From Thioalkalivibrio sp. (GTDB lineage: Bacteria; Pseudomonadota; Gammaproteobacteria; Ectothiorhodospirales; Ectothiorhodospiraceae), in NCBI GenBank assembly GCA_007136145.1, contig SLHN01000132.1, positions 1 to 8,045 of the forward strand: a stretch of 8,045 nt of DNA, given 5' to 3'. Shown piece by piece: positions 1-6,987 of the stretch. A program made the translations under genes and the position numbers. Positions within the stretch are counted from its first letter, which is position 1, and each line of letters opens with the position of its first letter. Below the pieces are notes generated by a model. That model did not search any database and had not been told where the DNA came from. It saw only the letters and a list, made by a program, of their open reading frames with translations.

Positions 1-1912
1 CGACGACGATGTAGTTCGCGGTGGTGGGCAGTCCGAGGCCGAGGACGAGGCAGATCACCGCGGTCAGCAGCAGCATCAGCATCAGGTTGCCGCCGGAGAG
101 CAACTCGACCAGATCGGTCATCACCAGGCCGATGCCTGTCATCGCGACCGTGCCGACAATGATCCCTGCAGCGGCGGTTGCGACGCCGATGCCGATCATG
201 TTGCGCGCCCCCTGCACCAGGCCGTCCCCGAGTTCCACGATCCCGTCGGCAACGGCGCGGCGATAGTTGTTTCCCTGGCCGCGGAAGAACGCGGTCAATG
301 GGCGTTGAGTCAAGAGGATCCCGACCAGGAAAAGGACCGCCCAGAAGGCCGACAGACCCGGTGACAGTCGTTCCACCACCAGTGCCCAAACGAGCACCAC
401 CACCGGCAACAGGAAGTGCAGACCGCCGCGGATAGTCGGTCCCGGATCGGGAACCTCGGTGACGTTCGGGTCCATTTCCGCGTCCGCATCGGGGACGCGG
501 CTGGCCAGCCAGAGGAGCAGGAAATAGGTCGCTCCGATCAATGTGCTGATCACCCAGAACGAGTGATCGCCGGCGACCGTCTTGATCCAGCCCAGGCCAT
601 AGTAAACGATGCCAGCGAGTACCAGCACGCCGCTAACCGACAGGCCCAGGTTCAACAGCGCGCGCGCCGGGCCGGTCGTGTGGCGCCGGGGCAAACCCTG
701 CAGCCCTGCCTTCATCGCTTCCAAGTGAACAATATAGAGTAGCGCGATGTAGGCAATCAGTGCCGGTAGGAACGCGTGCTTGATCACCTCCACGTAGGGA
801 ATGCCCACGTACTCGACCATCAGGAAAGCGGCCGCGCCCATTACCGGCGGCATCAGCTGACCGTTGACCGAACTCGCCACTTCCACCGCGCCGGCCTTGG
901 CGCTAGAGAAGCCGGTACGTTTCATCAGCGGCACGGTGAAAGTGCCGGTGGTCACCACATTGGCGATCGAGGACCCGGAGACCACACCGGTAAGCCCTGA
1001 CGCGACCACCGCGGCCTTGGCGGGGCCTCCACGCAAGTGCCCCAGAAGCGAAAAGGCAACCCGGATGAAATAACCACCGGCGCCAGCTCGCTCCAGCAAG
1101 GCGCCGAAGAGCACGAACAGGAACACGAAACTGGTCGACACGCCCAGGGCGATGCCAAACACCCCTTCGTTGGACAGCCACTGCTGCGACATCGCCCGGC
1201 CGAACGACGCGCCGCGGTGTGCCAGCATGTCTGGCATCCAGGGACCGGTAAAGGTGTAGATGAGAAAAATTCCGGCGATGACCATCAGGGCCGGTCCGAG
1301 GACGCGGCGAGTGGCCTCCAGCAGTAGCAGCATTCCCATGCCGGCCGCGAGCATGTCCGCGAATTGCGGCAGGCCGGGGCGCTGTGCGAGTTCCTGATGG
1401 AACAGGAACAGGTAGCCCGCCGCGAGGGCCGCTGCGAGCGCCAGCAGCCAGTCCACTGGCGGGATGCGTTCCAGCGGTGCCACCCGCCAGGCGGGCCAGG
1501 CCAGCGTAATGGCGGTCGCCCCCATCAGCAGGTAGACCGGGACCCAGGGTTGTTCGGCCTGGTGTTGCTGCCACGCCAAAAGCCAGAGCCCGAGGCCGAG
1601 GATCAGATAAAAGGCTGCTGCGAAATTCGGCCCACGGGCCGAAGGCCGGCGCGCCGGGAATAGCAGGAACGCAAGGAATACCGCGAAGGCGAGATGGATC
1701 GATCGCGCCTGGGTCTCGGGAACGACCCCGAAGCCCAAAGAGTAGGGCAGTGGCGAGACGATCCAGAGCTGGAACAGCGACCAGCTCAGGGCCGTCAGGT
1801 AGATGAGCAGCCGGGTCGAAGAACCGGGGCGACGCGCCCCGGTTTCCATGTGCTCGACCAGCGCCTCGGTCTCGACCGGGCTGATCTCCCGGCTCCTGCG
1901 CCCGCCGATCAT
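1..1912 (-). CDS. TRAP transporter fused permease (DctQ-DctM type, TAXI-associated), 3' end missing
   Basis: Inner-membrane permease of a TRAP secondary transporter, which takes solute from a periplasmic binding protein and imports it with an ion gradient. The frame is open from an ATG at 1912 to the left edge, giving 637 residues, so the C-terminus lies outside the window. Hydrophobic segments at about 34-52, 72-87, 98-114, 125-143, 153-171, 186-221, 251-273, 302-325, 355-397, 417-440, 451-471, 498-536, 570-595 and 608-630 fit a small Q-like N-terminal part fused to the large M domain. Family-typical M-domain motifs are visible: GVVSGSSIANVVTTGTF (309-325), SSVNGQLMPPVMGAAAF (347-363) and GLGLPTTANYIV (625-636). 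The start is fixed by an in-frame TGA at 1916-1918; no strong Shine-Dalgarno is seen, so translation may be coupled to the TAXI gene that ends 23 nt upstream. Met22 is an alternative start. Family assignment is confident; the substrate is unknown. Confidence 0.93.
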   Translation of the reverse strand, partial: MIGGRRSREISPVETEALVEHMETGARRPGSSTRLLIYLTALSWSLFQLWIVSPLPYSLGFGVVPETQARSIHLAFAVFLAFLLFPARRPSARGPNFAAAFYLILGLGLWLLAWQQHQAEQPWVPVYLLMGATAITLAWPAWRVAPLERIPPVDWLLALAAALAAGYLFLFHQELAQRPGLPQFADMLAAGMGMLLLLEATRRVLGPALMVIAGIFLIYTFTGPWMPDMLAHRGASFGRAMSQQWLSNEGVFGIALGVSTSFVFLFVLFGALLERAGAGGYFIRVAFSLLGHLRGGPAKAAVVASGLTGVVSGSSIANVVTTGTFTVPLMKRTGFSSAKAGAVEVASSVNGQLMPPVMGAAAFLMVEYVGIPYVEVIKHAFLPALIAYIALLYIVHLEAMKAGLQGLPRRHTTGPARALLNLGLSVSGVLVLAGIVYYGLGWIKTVAGDHSFWVISTLIGATYFLLLWLASRVPDADAEMDPNVTEVPDPGPTIRGGLHFLLPVVVLVWALVVERLSPGLSAFWAVLFLVGILLTQRPLTAFFRGQGNNYRRAVADGIVELGDGLVQGARNMIGIGVATAAAGIIVGTVAMTGIGLVMTDLVELLSGGNLMLMLLLTAVICLVLGLGLPTTANYIVV

Positions 1913-1935
1913 GTGTCAGAAGCTGCTGGAAGCGG

Positions 1936-2922
1936 TCAGTCCTGCATCATCCCGGCTTCGCGGTAGTAGCGAAGCGCTCCCTCGTGCATCGGCGCGGACA
2001 GACCCTGGCTGATCATGTTCTCGGGCTCCAGCACCGCGAACGCCGGGTGCATGCCCTTGAACGTCCTGAAGTTCTCGAACACCGCGCGGGTCAGGTGGTA
2101 GACCGCGTTGTCGCTGGTCCGGGTCGAGGTGACCAGGGTCGCTCCGACGCCGAAGGTCTCGATTTCGTTGTCCTGCCCCGGGTACATTCCGGCCGGCAGC
2201 GTGGCGCGGAAATAATAGGGCGTTTCGTCGACCAGCTTGTCCACCACGGGGCCGGCCACCGAAACGATCCGGGCTCCACAGGTGGCGATCGGTTCCTGGA
2301 TCGCCGCCGACGGGTGACCGACGGTGAACAGGATCACGTCGATGCGGTTGTCGCAGAGCGCCTGGCCCTGCTCGCGGGAGGGCAGTTCCGAGGCCAGCGA
2401 GAAGTCATCCATGCTCCAGCCATACTCTGCCATCAGTCGCTCTGCGGTGCCGCGTTGCCCGGAGCCGGGATTGCCGACATTGACCCGCTTGCCGACGATG
2501 TCCTCGAAAGTCTCGATGCCACTGTCGGCGCGGACAACGACAGTGAAGGGTTCGGGGTGTAGCGAAAACACCGCTCGCAGTTCGGTGTCGGCTCCCTGTT
2601 CCGCGAAGCGGTCGGTGCCGTGATAGGCGTGATGCTGCCAGTCGGATTGTGCGACCCCGAAGTCCATTTCGCCGGTCGAGATGGAGTTCAGGTTGAATAC
2701 GGAACCACCGGTGCTCTCGGCGTTGCAGCGCATGCCATGCATTGCCTGGTCCCGATTCACGAGCCGGCAAATGTTCTGCCCGGTGGGGTAGTAGACTCCG
2801 GTGACGCCTCCGGTGCCGATGGTGATGAAGCGCTGGTCGGCCTGGGCAGACAAGGCCATCGCCAACCCCGCTATGGACGCGACGGCGACAGCGCGCAGCC
2901 TGCCTGCGATTGATCGATGCAT
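1936..2922 (-). CDS. TAXI-family TRAP transporter solute-binding protein
   Basis: Periplasmic receptor of 328 residues that would deliver ligand to the adjacent fused permease. Residues 1-28 form a Sec signal peptide: basic start (R3, R8, R10), hydrophobic core, and a SAQA site cleaved before D29. The mature protein opens with FITIGTGGVTGVYYPTG (32-48), the hallmark of the TAXI family, followed by ESTGGSVFNLNSI (69-81) and DFGVAQSDWQ (87-96). The segment GKRVNVGNPGSGQRGTAE (144-161) is also family-typical. The frame extends upstream to a GTG at 3126, but the ATG at 2922 is chosen because it has a perfect GGAGGTAA ribosome-binding site and begins directly with the signal peptide. It is the first gene of the operon. 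Known TAXI ligands are few (glutamate or 2-oxoglutarate-like compounds in some members), so the ligand here is not predicted. Confidence 0.95.
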   Translation of the reverse strand: MHRSIAGRLRAVAVASIAGLAMALSAQADQRFITIGTGGVTGVYYPTGQNICRLVNRDQAMHGMRCNAESTGGSVFNLNSISTGEMDFGVAQSDWQHHAYHGTDRFAEQGADTELRAVFSLHPEPFTVVVRADSGIETFEDIVGKRVNVGNPGSGQRGTAERLMAEYGWSMDDFSLASELPSREQGQALCDNRIDVILFTVGHPSAAIQEPIATCGARIVSVAGPVVDKLVDETPYYFRATLPAGMYPGQDNEIETFGVGATLVTSTRTSDNAVYHLTRAVFENFRTFKGMHPAFAVLEPENMISQGLSAPMHEGALRYYREAGMMQD

Positions 2923-2927
2923 TCCAG

Positions 2928-2935
2928 TTACCTCC
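2928..2935 (-). promoter_or_regulatory. Ribosome-binding site of the TAXI receptor gene
   Basis: The minus strand reads GGAGGTAA, with 8 nt between GGAGG and the ATG at 2922. This near-perfect Shine-Dalgarno decides the start against the longer open frame that reaches 3126. Confidence 0.85.
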
Positions 2936-2960
2936 ATTCGTGATTCGTGCCGGAACGCTG

Positions 2961-2990
2961 ATTCAAGCGCGATTCGCCTGCTGATGGCAA
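2961..2990 (-). promoter_or_regulatory. Candidate sigma70 promoter for the TRAP operon
   Basis: On the minus strand, TTGCCA (2990-2985, 5 of 6 matches to the -35 consensus) and TTGAAT (2966-2961, 4 of 6 matches to the -10 consensus) are separated by 18 nt. Transcription would begin near 2954, leaving a leader of about 30 nt that contains the ribosome-binding site. This was found by eye only; such matches also arise by chance. Confidence 0.3.
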
Positions 2991-3082
2991 ATGGCCGTGA
3001 TCTTCGGCGACCAAGAGGCAGGTCTTTTGTGCAGCGCAATGGCTTGCTTCCCCGGTTCCCGGCAGACCCCTGCGTGAAGGCG

Positions 3083-3099
3083 CTGGGGAGCCGCCCCAG
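3083..3099. repeat. Short GC-rich inverted repeat (6-bp stem, 5-nt loop)
   Basis: CTGGGG and CCCCAG flank the loop AGCCG, a perfect 6-bp hairpin that can form on either strand. No T-tract follows on either side, so it does not look like an intrinsic terminator. It sits in the divergent intergenic region, upstream of both promoter candidates. It may be chance in GC-rich DNA or a protein-binding site. Confidence 0.35.
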
Positions 3100-3145
3100 A
3101 CCAGGGCCGACCAGTACGGCCATCACCCCCGTCCTCCCGCGTTAC

Positions 3146-3174
3146 CTACAAACCGGTCCGTAATCGAGTATATT
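3146..3174 (+). promoter_or_regulatory. Candidate glyA operon promoter
   Basis: TATATT at 3169-3174 matches the sigma70 -10 consensus at 5 of 6 positions and lies in a local AT-rich patch 48 nt upstream of the glyA ATG. The hexamer 17 nt upstream (CTACAA, 3146-3151) is a poor -35 element, so an activator may be needed or the promoter may lie elsewhere. Confidence 0.35.
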
Positions 3175-3176
3175 AC
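3160..3176. repeat. Inverted repeat GTAAT-N7-ATTAC over the glyA -10 candidate
   Basis: A perfect 5-bp inverted repeat with a 7-nt centre overlaps the TATATT element, a position where a dimeric regulator could block or modulate transcription. It does not match the PurR, MetR or NrdR box consensus sequences as I know them. The arms are short enough for coincidence. Confidence 0.3.
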
Positions 3177-3210
3177 GCATCCCCGATTTTCCCTCACGAA
3201 TCTCTACCCT

Positions 3211-3214
3211 GGAG
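3211..3214 (+). promoter_or_regulatory. glyA ribosome-binding site
   Basis: GGAG stands 8 nt before the ATG at 3223 and supports that start over the internal Met6. Confidence 0.7.
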
Positions 3215-3222
3215 TTTCCGCA

Positions 3223-4482
3223 ATGTTTTCCAACCAAATGAGCATCGACGGCTACGATCCCGAACTATGGACAGCGATCAAGAACGAATCGCGCCGTCAG
3301 GAAAGACACATCGAGCTGATTGCCTCGGAAAACTACGCGAGCCCCCGGGTGATGGAGGCGCAGGGGACGGTGTTGACCAACAAGTACGCGGAAGGCTACC
3401 CGGGCAAGCGTTACTACGGTGGCTGCGAGTACGTGGACATTGCCGAGAACCTCGCGATCGAGCGGGCGAAGAAGCTCTATGGGGCCGCCTATGCGAACGT
3501 CCAGCCGCACTCCGGTTCACAGGCCAATGCAGCGGTCTACATGGCCTTGCTGGATCCGGGTGATACGCTTCTGGGCATGGGGCTGGCCGACGGGGGGCAC
3601 CTGACTCATGGCTTGGGAGTCAACTTCTCCGGGACGTTATACAAGTCGTTTCAATACGGCATCAACGACGAGGGACTGATTGACTATGATCAGGTCGAGC
3701 GGCTGGCACTGGAACACCACCCCAAGCTGATCGTGGCCGGATTTTCAGCCTACTCGCGAACCGTGGACTGGTCGCGGTTCCGAGCCATCGCCGACATGGT
3801 TGGCGCCTACCTGATGGTCGACATGGCGCATGTTTCGGGGTTGGTCGCCGCCAATGTGTACCCCAGTCCCGTGCCGTACGCCGACGTGGTCACCTCGACC
3901 ACCCACAAGACCTTACGTGGCCCACGCGGCGGCCTTATCCTTGCGCGGTCCAATCCGGAAATCGAGAGCAGACTCCAGTCTGCAGTTTTCCCGGGCACTC
4001 AGGGCGGACCAGCGATGCACGTGATTGCCGCCCAGGCAGTCGCATTCAAGGAGGCCATGGAGCCGGAGTTCCTGGCCTACCAGCGACAAGTAGTCGCGAA
4101 CGCGCGCACCATGGCTGCGACCATGATGGAGCGCGGTTACCAGGTAGTGTCGGGTGGCACCGATAACCACCTCTTTCTGCTGAGCCTGATCGACAAGGGT
4201 ATTACCGGCAAGGCTGCCGATGCGGCGCTGGGTGCGGCCAACATAACGGTCAACAAGAACTCCGTTCCGAACGATCCGCAGCCACCATTTGTGACCAGCG
4301 GTATCCGTATCGGTACTCCGGCGGTGACCACCCGCGGTTTCGGCGAGCAGGAGTGCCGTGAACTCGCGAACTGGATTGCCGATGTGCTGGACGACCACGA
4401 GAACCGCACCGTGATCGAGACCGTGCGCAACAAGGTGCTTGACTTCTGTGCCCGGTTTCCGGTCTACGATTCCGGCGAATAG
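3223..4482 (+). CDS. glyA: Serine hydroxymethyltransferase
   Basis: Cytosolic PLP enzyme that interconverts serine plus tetrahydrofolate with glycine plus 5,10-methylene-tetrahydrofolate, the main source of one-carbon units for purine, thymidylate and methionine synthesis. The 419 residues are close to the 417 of E. coli GlyA. Active-site residues fall at E. coli numbering: E57 in KYAEGYPGKRYYGG (54-67), H126 in ADGGHLTHG, D200 and H203 in MVDMAHVSG, and the PLP-binding K229 in STTHKTLRGPRGG (225-237). SGIRIGTPA near 359-367 carries the arginine that binds the substrate carboxylate. This match in numbering and the GGAG site support the ATG at 3223. It is the first gene of a plus-strand operon; nrdR begins 9 nt after its stop. 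Nothing unusual was seen in the protein. Confidence 0.98.
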   Translation: MFSNQMSIDGYDPELWTAIKNESRRQERHIELIASENYASPRVMEAQGTVLTNKYAEGYPGKRYYGGCEYVDIAENLAIERAKKLYGAAYANVQPHSGSQANAAVYMALLDPGDTLLGMGLADGGHLTHGLGVNFSGTLYKSFQYGINDEGLIDYDQVERLALEHHPKLIVAGFSAYSRTVDWSRFRAIADMVGAYLMVDMAHVSGLVAANVYPSPVPYADVVTSTTHKTLRGPRGGLILARSNPEIESRLQSAVFPGTQGGPAMHVIAAQAVAFKEAMEPEFLAYQRQVVANARTMAATMMERGYQVVSGGTDNHLFLLSLIDKGITGKAADAALGAANITVNKNSVPNDPQPPFVTSGIRIGTPAVTTRGFGEQECRELANWIADVLDDHENRTVIETVRNKVLDFCARFPVYDSGE

Positions 4483-4484
4483 GA
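4481..4484 (+). promoter_or_regulatory. nrdR ribosome-binding site overlapping the glyA stop codon
   Basis: AGGA begins inside the glyA TAG (4480-4482) and ends 7 nt before the TTG start at 4492. The overlap suggests that ribosomes finishing glyA expose or reuse this site, linking translation of the two genes. Confidence 0.55.
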
Positions 4485-4491
4485 CTGAACG

Positions 4492-5025
4492 TTGCGTTGC
4501 CCGGCCTGCGGCGCCGACGATACTCGCGTCGTCGATTCGCGAGCCGCCGGCTCCGAGCAGGAGCAAATCCGGCGTCGCCGCGAATGCCAGGCCTGTGGTG
4601 CCCGTTTCACCACCTTCGAGCGGGCCGAGTTCAGCATGCCAAGGGTGGTGAAGCGCAGTGGCGAGCGGGTCGCGTTCGATGAGGACAAACTGCGTGGTGG
4701 TCTTCGGCTTGCGTTGCACAAGCGCCCGGTAAGCACCGACGAGGTCGAGGCCGCGATCGACCGTATCAAGCGCCGGCTCGCCGCCTACGGGGCGCGCGAG
4801 ATTCCATCCGATCGTATCGGCGAATGGGTGATGGAGGAACTGCGCGGGCTCGACGAGGTTGCCTACATCCGGTTCGCGTCGATTTACCTGAGTTTCGCCA
4901 ACGTGCAGTCGTTTCGCGAGGCGATCGAACGACTTGAGCAGGATCTCACCCCGGAAATGCGCCGCTCGCAGCTGCGCTTGATTGAGGAGAGTGAGGCCGT
5001 GCCGCCGACGGAACCCGACGCGTGA
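4492..5025 (+). CDS. nrdR: Transcriptional repressor NrdR
   Basis: Nucleotide-sensing repressor of ribonucleotide reductase genes. An N-terminal zinc ribbon binds DNA and an ATP-cone senses ATP/dATP. Zinc ligands are C3/C6 and C32/C35, followed by the family motif ARFTTFERAE (37-46). The ATP-cone runs from about 50 to 140, beginning MPRVVKRSGERVAFDEDKL and including VAYIRFASIYLSF (123-135). The start is TTG: an in-frame TGA lies at 4486-4488, just two codons upstream, and the next in-frame residues are the conserved MRCPACG, so no ATG or GTG alternative exists. At 177 residues it is longer than the 149 of E. coli NrdR; the extra 27 residues (151-177) are charged, end in a proline-rich tail and have no recognised domain. 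It sits between glyA and ribD, a conserved placement in gammaproteobacteria. No NrdR box was recognised in this window. Confidence 0.97.
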   Translation: MRCPACGADDTRVVDSRAAGSEQEQIRRRRECQACGARFTTFERAEFSMPRVVKRSGERVAFDEDKLRGGLRLALHKRPVSTDEVEAAIDRIKRRLAAYGAREIPSDRIGEWVMEELRGLDEVAYIRFASIYLSFANVQSFREAIERLEQDLTPEMRRSQLRLIEESEAVPPTEPDA

Positions 5026-6179
5026 ACGATCAGGGTTTCATGGGACGCGCGCTGCAACTGGCAGCGCTGGGCCTGTATACCACCGATCCCAATCCGCGTG
5101 TCGGGAGCGTGGTGGTTCGCGATGGTGGCATCGTTGGCGAAGGCGCGCATTGGCGAGCGGGCGAGCCTCATGCCGAGATTCACGCGCTGCGCGCCGCCGG
5201 AGACCTTGCGCGTGGCGCGACCGTTTACATCACCCTTGAGCCCTGCTCGCACCATGGTCGTACACCGCCCTGTGCCGATGCGCTGATCGCCGCGGGTGTC
5301 GCGCGCGTCGTCGTCGCGATGGAGGACCCCAACCCATTGGTGGCGGGTCGTGGTCTGACCAGACTGCGTGACGCCGGCATTGCGGTGGAGTCCGGGATCC
5401 TGGAGGTCGAGGCACGCGCATTGAATCCTGGCTTCGTTCGCCGCATGCGGAGCGGCCGGCCATGGGTCCGGGTCAAACTCGCGTCCAGCCTCGATGGGCG
5501 AACCGCAATGGCGTCCGGGGAATCGAAATGGATCACCGGTGCACCCGCGCGCCGCGACGTCCAGCACTGGCGCGCGCGTGCCGGTGCGATCCTGACCGGC
5601 AGCGGCACCGTGCTGGCCGACGACCCGCATCTTACCGTTCGTCTGACGCCGCACGAACTGCTTGCGGATGATGGGGTCGATCCGATTGCATTCGCCGCGC
5701 GAGTCGGAGAAAGGGTACGCCAACCAACGCGGGTGGTCGTCGATTCGCGACTGCAAACCCCGCGCTCGGCGCGCCTGCTCGATGGGGGACCGGTATGGAT
5801 CCTGACCACGGAGGAACGCGCGGCTTCCGACAAGGCGGAAGCCCTGCGTGCCCGTGGCGCGGAGATGGTCGCAGTTGCGGCGGGGGGCGATGGGCTGCTT
5901 GATCTGGCGGCCGTGCTCGATTTTCTGGGGCAGCGCGAGGTAAACGAACTGCATGCGGAAGCCGGTTCCGGTCTTGCCGGGGCGTTGGCTCGCCGTGGCC
6001 TGGTCGACGAGTGGCTGTTTTATCTTGCGCCATGCCTGATGGGTTCGGGTGCCCGACCACTGTTGGACTGGCCGCTGCAGCGGATGGCCGAGCGCGCGGA
6101 ACTCGATATCTTTGCCTGCGATCGCGTCGGGGACGCTCTGCGCCTGCGCGCCTATCCGCTACCCGTCGCCACGATGTAG
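5022..6179 (+). CDS. ribD: Bifunctional diaminohydroxyphosphoribosylaminopyrimidine deaminase / 5-amino-6-(5-phosphoribosylamino)uracil reductase
   Basis: Carries out the second and third steps of the pyrimidine branch of riboflavin synthesis: deamination of the GTP cyclohydrolase II product, then NADPH-dependent reduction of its ribose chain. The N-terminal deaminase domain (about 1-145) has the zinc site H50-A-E52 and PC75-x8-C84 in EPCSHHGRTPPC, at the same numbering as E. coli RibD. The reductase domain (about 147-385) has VKLASSLDGRTA (151-162), SGESKWITG (165-173) and TVLADDPHLTVR. The GTG start overlaps the nrdR stop as GTGA, implying translational coupling; the numbering match favours it over the ATG at 5040. 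Length is 385 residues against 367 in E. coli, partly through an insertion in the reductase domain after TVR. Both active sites look intact. Confidence 0.97.
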   Translation: MNDQGFMGRALQLAALGLYTTDPNPRVGSVVVRDGGIVGEGAHWRAGEPHAEIHALRAAGDLARGATVYITLEPCSHHGRTPPCADALIAAGVARVVVAMEDPNPLVAGRGLTRLRDAGIAVESGILEVEARALNPGFVRRMRSGRPWVRVKLASSLDGRTAMASGESKWITGAPARRDVQHWRARAGAILTGSGTVLADDPHLTVRLTPHELLADDGVDPIAFAARVGERVRQPTRVVVDSRLQTPRSARLLDGGPVWILTTEERAASDKAEALRARGAEMVAVAAGGDGLLDLAAVLDFLGQREVNELHAEAGSGLAGALARRGLVDEWLFYLAPCLMGSGARPLLDWPLQRMAERAELDIFACDRVGDALRLRAYPLPVATM

Positions 6180-6220
6180 GTCGGCCCTCTGGTCGCATGG
6201 TCCCACGCGCCGCGACCCGG

Positions 6221-6226
6221 TATCAT
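6221..6226 (+). promoter_or_regulatory. Possible -10 element before ribE
   Basis: TATCAT, 5 of 6 matches to the sigma70 -10 consensus, lies in the 97-nt ribD-ribE gap. The hexamer 17 nt upstream (TGGTCC) is a weak -35 match. The gap is the largest inside the operon and could hold an internal promoter; no FMN riboswitch was recognised in it. Confidence 0.22.
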
Positions 6227-6276
6227 TTACGGTTCGGCGGTTTTTGGCCTACTTAACTGAGCGGGTGGCGAGCAGG

Positions 6277-6957
6277 ATGTTCACCGGAATCATAGAGACA
6301 CTGGGTACCATCGCCGCGATGGAACCGCGCGGCGGCGACCTGCGTCTGAAAGTGCGCGCGCCGGGCATGGACCTTGCGGATACACGACTGGGCGATTCGA
6401 TTGCCGTCAATGGCGTGTGCCTGACCGTCACCGCGCTCGACAACGACCAGTTTTCCGCCGATGTCAGTCGCGAAAGCCTGGGCGTGACCACGCTCGGCGA
6501 CCTGGGCATTGGCGACCGGCTCAACCTGGAACGCGCGCTGACGTTGAGCACGCGTCTCGGCGGACATCTGGTTTCCGGTCACGTCGACGGTGTCGGCGAG
6601 CTGCTGTCGATGCGCCCCGATGCGCGTTCGACCCGGGTGCATTTCCGGGCCCCGGATGCACTGGCCCGCTATATCGCCGCGAAGGGTTCGATCACCATCG
6701 ACGGTGCCAGCCTCACCGTCAATGGCGTCGATGGCGCGGTCTTTGACGTGAACATCATTCCGCACACCTGGGACCTCACCCGGTTCTCGGTCTACAAGGT
6801 CGGAACCCGCGTGAACCTCGAGGTCGACCTCGTGGCGCGCTACTTGGAACGGCTGATGCTGGGCGATCGTGCGGCGCACTCCGGCGCGGGTAGCCGCGTG
6901 TCCGAATCCTGGCTGGCCGAGCAGGGCTTTCCCAATCACTCCGGCACGCGCGACTGA
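6277..6957 (+). CDS. ribE: Riboflavin synthase, alpha chain
   Basis: Final step of riboflavin synthesis: dismutation of two 6,7-dimethyl-8-ribityllumazine molecules to riboflavin and the pyrimidine intermediate. The 226 residues form two homologous lumazine-binding barrels (about 1-97 and 98-195). The start MFTGIIE is the almost invariant N-terminus of the family and fixes the ATG at 6277, although the frame is open back to 6049. The first barrel has VNGVCLTVT (44-52) with C48 as in E. coli. The second has GGHLVSGHVDGVG (95-107) and KGSITIDGASLTVNG (136-150), then NIIPHTWDLTRF (159-170). The last 30 or so residues are variable. The ribosome-binding site is not canonical; a purine- and G-rich stretch precedes the ATG. 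ribBA starts 30 nt after the stop. The symbol follows common usage; E. coli also uses ribC for this enzyme. Confidence 0.97.
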   Translation: MFTGIIETLGTIAAMEPRGGDLRLKVRAPGMDLADTRLGDSIAVNGVCLTVTALDNDQFSADVSRESLGVTTLGDLGIGDRLNLERALTLSTRLGGHLVSGHVDGVGELLSMRPDARSTRVHFRAPDALARYIAAKGSITIDGASLTVNGVDGAVFDVNIIPHTWDLTRFSVYKVGTRVNLEVDLVARYLERLMLGDRAAHSGAGSRVSESWLAEQGFPNHSGTRD

Positions 6958-6976
6958 AGCCGCCCGGGCCAACGAC

Positions 6977-6980
6977 GGAA
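6977..6980 (+). promoter_or_regulatory. Ribosome-binding site of the ribBA-type gene
   Basis: GGAA, 7 nt before the ATG at 6988, is a modest Shine-Dalgarno match and supports this start. Confidence 0.45.
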
Positions 6981-6987
6981 CGAAGAC

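Larger units (their letters stand above)
2923..3222. other. Divergent intergenic region between the TRAP operon and glyA
   Basis: About 300 nt separates the starts of two operons that point away from each other, so both promoters should lie here. I see no convincing gene: the minus-strand frame that crosses much of it is only an upstream extension of the TAXI frame without family similarity, and the plus-strand frames lack family signatures. The part next to glyA (about 3145-3200) is visibly more AT-rich than its surroundings, as expected for a promoter. No riboswitch or terminator was recognised. Confidence 0.7.

Noticed and set aside
903..1574. 223-codon minus-strand frame inside the permease gene
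   Set aside because: It is in another frame of the same strand as the permease, whose frame gives continuous family-typical membrane protein sequence.
3083..3099. Intrinsic terminator
   Set aside because: The stem is GC-rich but no T-tract follows on either strand, and no gene ends there.
2923..3126. N-terminal extension of the TAXI receptor to a GTG at 3126
   Set aside because: The extension would bury the signal peptide and ignore the perfect ribosome-binding site before 2922; it has no family similarity.
4884..5954. 356-codon minus-strand frame opposite nrdR and ribD
   Set aside because: Antisense shadow of conserved genes; arginine-rich, low-complexity translation with no recognisable domain.
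6049..6276. N-terminal extension of riboflavin synthase
   Set aside because: It overlaps the end of ribD in another frame, while the conserved MFTGI start is at 6277.
6180..6276. FMN riboswitch
   Set aside because: The gap is shorter than a typical FMN element, and none of its conserved helices were recognised.
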